Positions 58,494 through 64,000 of a DNA stretch of 64,000 bases are shown piece after piece. The DNA comes from Mycogone perniciosa (lineage: Eukaryota > Ascomycota > Sordariomycetes > Hypocreales > Hypocreaceae). Made by a program: the position numbers and the translations under genes. The notes under the pieces were generated by a model. It was not told where the DNA came from, did no database searches, and saw only the letters and a program-made list of their open reading frames with translations. The DNA lies in the NCBI GenBank assembly GCA_025331125.1, contig JAOALB010000144.1:19945-83944 (forward strand), given 5' to 3'. How positions within the stretch are numbered: position 1 is the stretch's first letter; each line of letters opens with the position of its first letter.

Positions 58494-60071
58494 CTTGCGT
58501 GCAACATAAAAGGGGACAATTCGATAATAGGATTACCTTTGGTATTTGTTCCAATCCATTTTCGACGTGACGATTCGCACGATCAGAAAACAGAGTCATC
58601 TTTAACTCGGTAGTTAACGGCTATATGTATTGGATAATGGACGAGGGACTGCAACGGAGAGAAACGTCTTTCGATACGAGGACTCGTTAAGTTTGAGAAA
58701 TGCTGATCGGAAAACCATAAAGGAGAGCGACAAGCGAAACATGAAAGAGTAGGCTCCGGGAACCTGGGCTTCATACGAGCTGGTACGGTGATCGTGAACG
58801 ACGACCATCAAGTTGGTAAACAACGCCGGGAAGTCATATCGTTGCAGGAAGCGCCCAAGGCCGTCCTGGACCAAACGGTTAAGCGGGGGTGGTTACACCG
58901 TATGGAGTAGTCAATGTCAATTTGGAATAATCTCGCTTTGGGGTATCGTGACGGCCATCCTAGGTCGTGAATGAACCAGGTCTTCTCCCCGGAGTCGTTC
59001 GATGTTGGAGGAACACATCCTCTCAGTGCTTTCGCTCCAAGAGGGAAGAATGACTGTCCCTCAAACTTCAAATGAGAGTAATATTGCTTTAAAACATTGA
59101 AGCTCAAAAGGCGGGTGGTGCGGTCAGACGCAAATGTGGCTTCCGTCTCAATCAGTTGATGTGACACAGGAAGACTGATACGGGTGACGAAAAGGCGGGA
59201 CTGCAAACACATAAGTACTATTACTTTAGTATTAGCATTAGTACTAATACTAGTAACTCCAATTTCCCTATATTATTCCGGTTGCAATAGATTACTATAA
59301 TTACGATAAATAGCTCTTACCCCTAATGCTCTGTCAGTTAACTGTCTGATGAGGATGAGCTGTGTATCTTTTGCGGTCCCTCTTTTTTTGTTACCCGCTT
59401 ACTAATGTGTTAATACAGAGCAGGCACAGCCTCACGATCTGCTTGGACCTAAGAGTCCTGGGGCGAACATCGAAATCGAGTAAGCAGATCGGACAAAGTT
59501 CGATCCTTGACGAATGAAGGGAACATGGAAGTAGCCAATACATATCGACGCCAAGGTTAACGCATAGGCTACGGAGTATATCTGGCGCTTTTCTCGGTTT
59601 TGTCGAGATCTTATCTATGTGTTTAGCCTCTTGAGGGAAAAACAATATGTATATTGGTATGTCAAGGCTGGCTAGCAACAAAGCCTAAGGGCATAATATT
59701 ATAGGTGTGTGGCTAGAGCTACGTGATTGCATAACCTACACTATATCACCGCCCCTAAGCCAAATACCTTAATAAATGTCACCACCCGAATATGCGACCT
59801 ATGCATGCAAACGTTACGTATACATACACGTAACCAGGACACTACTTGATGGATTGCGAGATTCGTGTGTTTGTATTCAATGTAACAATATGCAATACAA
59901 GACTACCTAATCCAATAAATACACATAAATCTACGAGTGTAAGAATGTACATCGATACAATATATACTCCAGACAGAGTAGAGTGTCTCTCTGCCTACCC
60001 CCTACCTACTACCCAAGCACTAATTTCCCTTTCAAGCGCTATTGGCTCAAGTGACCAGCACGCGCAGCCTC
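58494..60071. other. Intergenic/accessory region with possible gene relics
   Basis: A minus frame at 59,212-58,808 contains GEKTWFIHDLGWPSRYPKAR, reminiscent of the TW...LP...ARI region in alpha/beta-hydrolase N-termini of fungal NLR proteins. It has no catalytic serine motif and I regard it as a possible relic only. From 59,213 on, the DNA is AT-rich and non-coding. Confidence 0.35.
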
Positions 60072-61367
60072 TCAGGTTGAGTGTGGAGGGGTTGTAGACC
60101 AAGCACTGTAGGCGACCCAGTTGTTCTGGTAGGCTGCGCATGCCATGTTCTGTTTCCCTGTGCTGCATCCAATGGAATAAACGCCTTTTGCGGGAGCTGA
60201 TGTATAACTAGGCCCTTGTGGGCCTGAACATTGAGTTATGCCGCAGTAGATGAAACACGACTGTCGGTAAATATAGCCCGAGCCAATCCTTTGCTGCGCC
60301 CAAATCTGCCCAACACTCTTTCCAGGAACATTACATGTGTAGATGAAGTTCTGGGAATATGTTTCGGTAATGGTGAAGGTAAACAATGCAGAAAATGCCG
60401 ACTTAACAGGAGACCAACCCCAGCTCCATGACTGGGCAAAAGCCATGCTGAAGCCGATATTAAAGTTCTGGCTACCACCCTTAGGGTCTTTGCCAGTCCA
60501 GAGGCAGCCGCTGATTGGCACCCAGTTTCCCCACGCGGTCCATGTACCCTCTCCCCAGTACCTGTCATAGCCATAGCCAACACAATAGTTTTGACGATTC
60601 TGTAGCTTGCTATTGCTACTAGGTGCCCTAAGCTTAATGGTTGTTGTGTCGATAACCGTATGATGGTCTTCGTGGTAGATGAATTGAGGGAGGGAGTGGT
60701 TGTTCCAGACGGCCTCATCTAAGCTGCTGGTATTAAAGACTGGGAGTTTGATATTGTCCAAAGCGGATTCCTCGTCACTCCAGTCGATTCTATGACCAAC
60801 GCCAGCAGCACCCCTTGCAATATGCTTATAGCTTACCATATAAGCTTCAGGCTTAGTGCAAGGGTCCAACTTATTAACACACTTCTTATCCCCATACACT
60901 ACAAGTGTAAGATTTTTAGATTCACCAAGGGTATTAACATACTCTCCAATAAGAACAGATTGGTTTAGAGTATGGTTTGCCACGAGCAGCATTTCGCTGA
61001 TAAGTCGGGTCCAAATAGCAGCATCTGAGGAGCTATGGCGGTTATACCCCGAAGAGTAATGTAGAGACAGTGTGTAAGTGTTTGTCCCAATAGAAAGGGG
61101 TTTCGCTTCCTCTTGGCCGCTAGCAGTTGTGGTTCTGGGAATAAGTTTATGAAGTTGTGCTCCAAAGTGTTTTGAGATTTCCGCAAATTCGGTCTGATTC
61201 CAGGACCCAGTACAGCCACAGTTCTTTTCCGTAAATATCTGGTTGATGTGCAGTTTGCTTTGACTATTCTTCCCATAAAAGTATTGAGGTTTATGGGTCG
61301 CTGGAGCTGTAGCTGAAGCCACCGTTGCGGCCAGGCCAAGTAACCAAAGTAATTTAGATTGAACCAT
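60072..61367 (-). CDS. Secreted, Cys-containing protein of unknown function
   Basis: Single-exon frame of 431 aa from the ATG at 61367. Residues 1-20 are a signal peptide (MVQSKLLWLLGLAATVASAT). The N-terminal half has several N-glycosylation sequons (NQT, NHT, NQS, NLT, NTS, NHS) and Cys pairs (NCGC, KKC ... DPC). The C-terminal part is aromatic and Gly-rich: YCVGYGYDRYWGEGTWTAWG, FSMAFAQSWSWGW, FTFTITETYSQNFIYTCNVP, SVGQIWAQQRIG, SCFIYCGITQC and GCSTGKQNMACAAYQ. The alternating strand pattern suggests a beta-rich extracellular domain found in other fungal secreted proteins. I cannot name a function. It is the only intact gene in the accessory end of the window. Confidence 0.8.
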   Translation of the reverse strand: MVQSKLLWLLGLAATVASATAPATHKPQYFYGKNSQSKLHINQIFTEKNCGCTGSWNQTEFAEISKHFGAQLHKLIPRTTTASGQEEAKPLSIGTNTYTLSLHYSSGYNRHSSSDAAIWTRLISEMLLVANHTLNQSVLIGEYVNTLGESKNLTLVVYGDKKCVNKLDPCTKPEAYMVSYKHIARGAAGVGHRIDWSDEESALDNIKLPVFNTSSLDEAVWNNHSLPQFIYHEDHHTVIDTTTIKLRAPSSNSKLQNRQNYCVGYGYDRYWGEGTWTAWGNWVPISGCLWTGKDPKGGSQNFNIGFSMAFAQSWSWGWSPVKSAFSALFTFTITETYSQNFIYTCNVPGKSVGQIWAQQRIGSGYIYRQSCFIYCGITQCSGPQGPSYTSAPAKGVYSIGCSTGKQNMACAAYQNNWVAYSAWSTTPPHST

Positions 61368-64000
61368 TGCTGTAAGTTCAGACCCAATTCAGGTTATATT
61401 TCGTTCAAGATAGATAAAATGACTGATAGAGAGGAATAAGGGAAGGTGAGGAGGAGGATACTGTGGAATGAACTTCGGATGATAAAGTCTCTTAAATATC
61501 TGACTGAGTGATAATGCGCTTTGAACTCCTTGATAAGCTCATCTAAGACTGTATTCTCGTATTAGATAGCCTTTACGGAATCTCACTACGATGTAGATCA
61601 CCCCACGATAGCTGCAGTTGGTTAAGTCTCAGACAGGAATTCAACATGTTAAACTAGTGGCAATGATTTTGCCCCGAATATAAGCATAGGAATGACTCTC
61701 GTGGGGGCTGCTGCAACTAAGAGCGCATTTACACTGCCGAAAAAGCTTGGCAATGCTTAGACTTCTCTTGGGGATTCAGCAATAGACCAAGCCTGCGATT
61801 CATTGCCCTGCAAGCTCAGCAACATCACGGTCTTAACTACGCATGTCTCCATTTTAAATATGATGGAACTCATGTTTACTTGAAGCATAATGACCGGATC
61901 AAGTCAAGATCAGTATCACTATAATCGAACCTCTGTAAAAAGCCACCAATCGGCAAATTGCCTCGTCTTTGTAAGCTAATGAATAATAATCTGCTGGTAC
62001 TATGATGTGTAAGCCTAGCGAGTCTTTATGCCAGTATTTGATCCTTGTACAACGCAATAGGACACAAGGTACGGATACGAGGAACTATCAATATCCGACA
62101 TTTTACGTACATACGTCCACGCAGCGTAAATGGAAATGGAATGTATGCCCACCCTAGTACTACCTTCCTTATACGACCAAAGTGGCCCTAGCAAAAGACC
62201 TGTAATGCCTATATCTCTATCACTTACATACGCGGGCTAACTGGAATCCACAGTTACACAGATTGCATCAACATCAAGGCACGTGAGCTTTGTGGTATAT
62301 GCGTATTGGATATGTGGGTCTCCTGTATCTAAATAAAATCATCCCCAGATTGTGAAACCGAAACAATTGGCTATATCCAAGTGATTATTCTTGATAAATA
62401 ATTTATCAATTTCAATGAGCTATAGTGAAGTATTGCACCAGGCCAGCAAAAGTAAAATATGTACCTCGGTAATTGTAGGTGATGGCGTGGTTTATAGTAA
62501 TCGCTCTGCAATGATCACACTGGCTGGTTTTGTAAGGACCACACTCTTGAAAGATCATACAGTACTCCATTCACATCCGTCTGCAATACATCATACTATT
62601 ACCTCTATTTACTATTTCTGTTAATCCCATTGTCAACTTTCCAGGCTAAAATAACTGCAATAGCTCCCGAGGCTTACTTCTAGACAGCATCAAGAGAGAG
62701 TCCCTCGATAACAACACGCAATACGCGTCCACCATAAACAAAGGGAAGAATTTGAAGAAAGGCGGCGGGTAATCTACCTTGAACTAATTCCCCTCGAGAT
62801 CTCAAGCACGACATCGTACTTCACCGACAATTCTCCATTAGTAACTACATACAAGGATTCTACAACCCTCCCATCGTATACTCGCCCAGCCCCATGCTAC
62901 CGAGAGAAGCTGGAACAATTTCATATTAATGCGATATTACGGAGTAGTGCGAGTAGCATTGACAATGGTGGATGTGGAAGTTTCCACTTCCTGCGTTTGA
63001 TTGGGTGGATTGAAAGAGGAGATGCAGATCCCTTGCCTGTATCTGGACATATGGCTCTAGCTCTCTTATTAGAGGTGATGTTTCCAAATAAGAAGGATAC
63101 TACTATAGGCCAGCTTCTTCTTTCTTTCCCTTCTTTTAACCCACCCATTTTGGACATTTGGAACATTATCGGATAGTCTAATACGAGAAATACGTATACG
63201 CAGAACGTCGGCACTTATCTATTTACCTCTGCCTTGTACTTAGGATCCTATACGAGAAACCAATACGCACCGATTACGTGCTAATAATCCTTTCGTTAAC
63301 TAAAATACAGTTTATGTTCTTAGAAATAGACTGGCCTGTTTAAAAAATACACTAATAGAACTACGGAGTCTTCCCTGCTTCTTGTTGAAACACCCACACC
63401 AGTGCAAGAAGGGCATTAACAAGGGGACCATCCCTCTCAAGGTCGGTGAGTGAAATCGGCAATCCGATCGAAATCACAGCGGGAGCCGCCATAATGCCGA
63501 GTCGCGACGTGTTCCGTTTCGATGCCTTTGCATACCACCGGATACTCCACATTCCGCCGCGATGAAACGCCGGCCCCTTGCCCAACGACTTGAACTGCAA
63601 CTCATACAAGTGCGGCCATGTTGAGGGAGGTTTCCTGCCTGATGACGTGTTTCATGCAGTGAATGTAACATCGAGAGGCCGCGAGCACTGATTCCGCAGC
63701 TTATTTACGTGTTTTACTAAGATGCCGACGTCTCTCTGGATGTAAGGGGGCCTGTGAAACAGTAGACATGTTGGGATGCCATTACCTCCGATCGGCCCTG
63801 TTCATCACCTTTGGGAGCGGGGGCGGGCTATTGTGGAGTTAACTAAGTCTATTTTAATGATTCCAGCACCAGGCAACATGATGCTCACCATGGTTTGTAC
63901 TCTAGAATGGACTTACAACAAGCGGTATCAATCACAGATCAACAGTATGAGGGCTCATTGACGAATGCATAAAATGATAGAATTCGACACTCTTGCTTAT
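61368..64000. other. Terminal region without supported genes
   Basis: About 2.6 kb, AT-rich. Short frames only; the best (minus, 63,609-63,361, MAAPAVISIGLPISLTDLER) has no recognisable domain and ends inside a CTACGGAG word. It may be a gene relic. The first about 150 bp upstream of 61367 probably contain the secreted-protein promoter. Confidence 0.5.

Overview
This window is nuclear chromosomal DNA of a filamentous ascomycete. The evidence is the gene architecture: short introns of about 50-90 nt with GT donors, CTAAC/CTGAC-type branch sites and AG acceptors. The protein set agrees: EF-1alpha with a long 5' intron, a Zn2Cys6 regulator, a Whi3-type RNA-binding protein, a GPI-anchored wall protein, a cytochrome P450 and a NACHT-ankyrin protein. 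The tef1 gene layout and the many GTACTCCGTAC/TACGAAGTAC words in intergenic DNA fit Sordariomycetes, probably Hypocreales. The order-level placement is inference.

Region 1-15 kb. A truncated acetyl-CoA transporter-like gene (minus) is divergent from CENP-O/Mcm21 (plus). A repeat-rich GPI-anchored wall protein (minus) and Yae1 (minus) follow. About 6 kb of mostly gene-free DNA comes next, with one possible micro-ORF, and then a conserved protein of unknown function (minus).

Region 15-31 kb. A seven-exon P450 and an MFSD10-like MFS transporter lie in tandem on plus. After them come a diverged intron-bearing tRNA-Arg(CCT) candidate, a decayed coding remnant and the complete EF-1alpha gene. The tef1 reading frame only works if a 2-nt exon is spliced in.

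Region 31-47 kb is a housekeeping block: Sls1 (mitochondrial gene expression, minus), Nse3/MAGE (Smc5/6 complex, plus), SF3b10 (U2 snRNP, minus; an intron directly follows the ATG), a two-zinc-finger MYND-like protein (plus), a Zn2Cys6 transcription factor (plus) and a Whi3-like RRM protein (minus). Sls1/Nse3 and SF3b10/MYND are divergent pairs with short shared promoters. Nse3/SF3b10 and tef1/Sls1 are convergent.

Region 47-64 kb is accessory in character. It starts with a gene desert of about 7 kb dense in the TACGGAGTAC/TACGAAGTAC words. An extremely AT-rich block of about 0.6 kb follows (the expected end state of repeat-induced point mutation), which truncates a SAM-methyltransferase pseudogene. 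Next is a NACHT-ankyrin (NLR-like) gene with frameshifts and a Walker A Lys-to-Glu change, then one intact secreted protein of unknown function, then about 2.6 kb with nothing convincing.

No CRISPR array, intact transposon or rRNA gene was recognised. Exon boundaries were derived by hand from splice signals and conserved reading frame; none is confirmed by transcripts.
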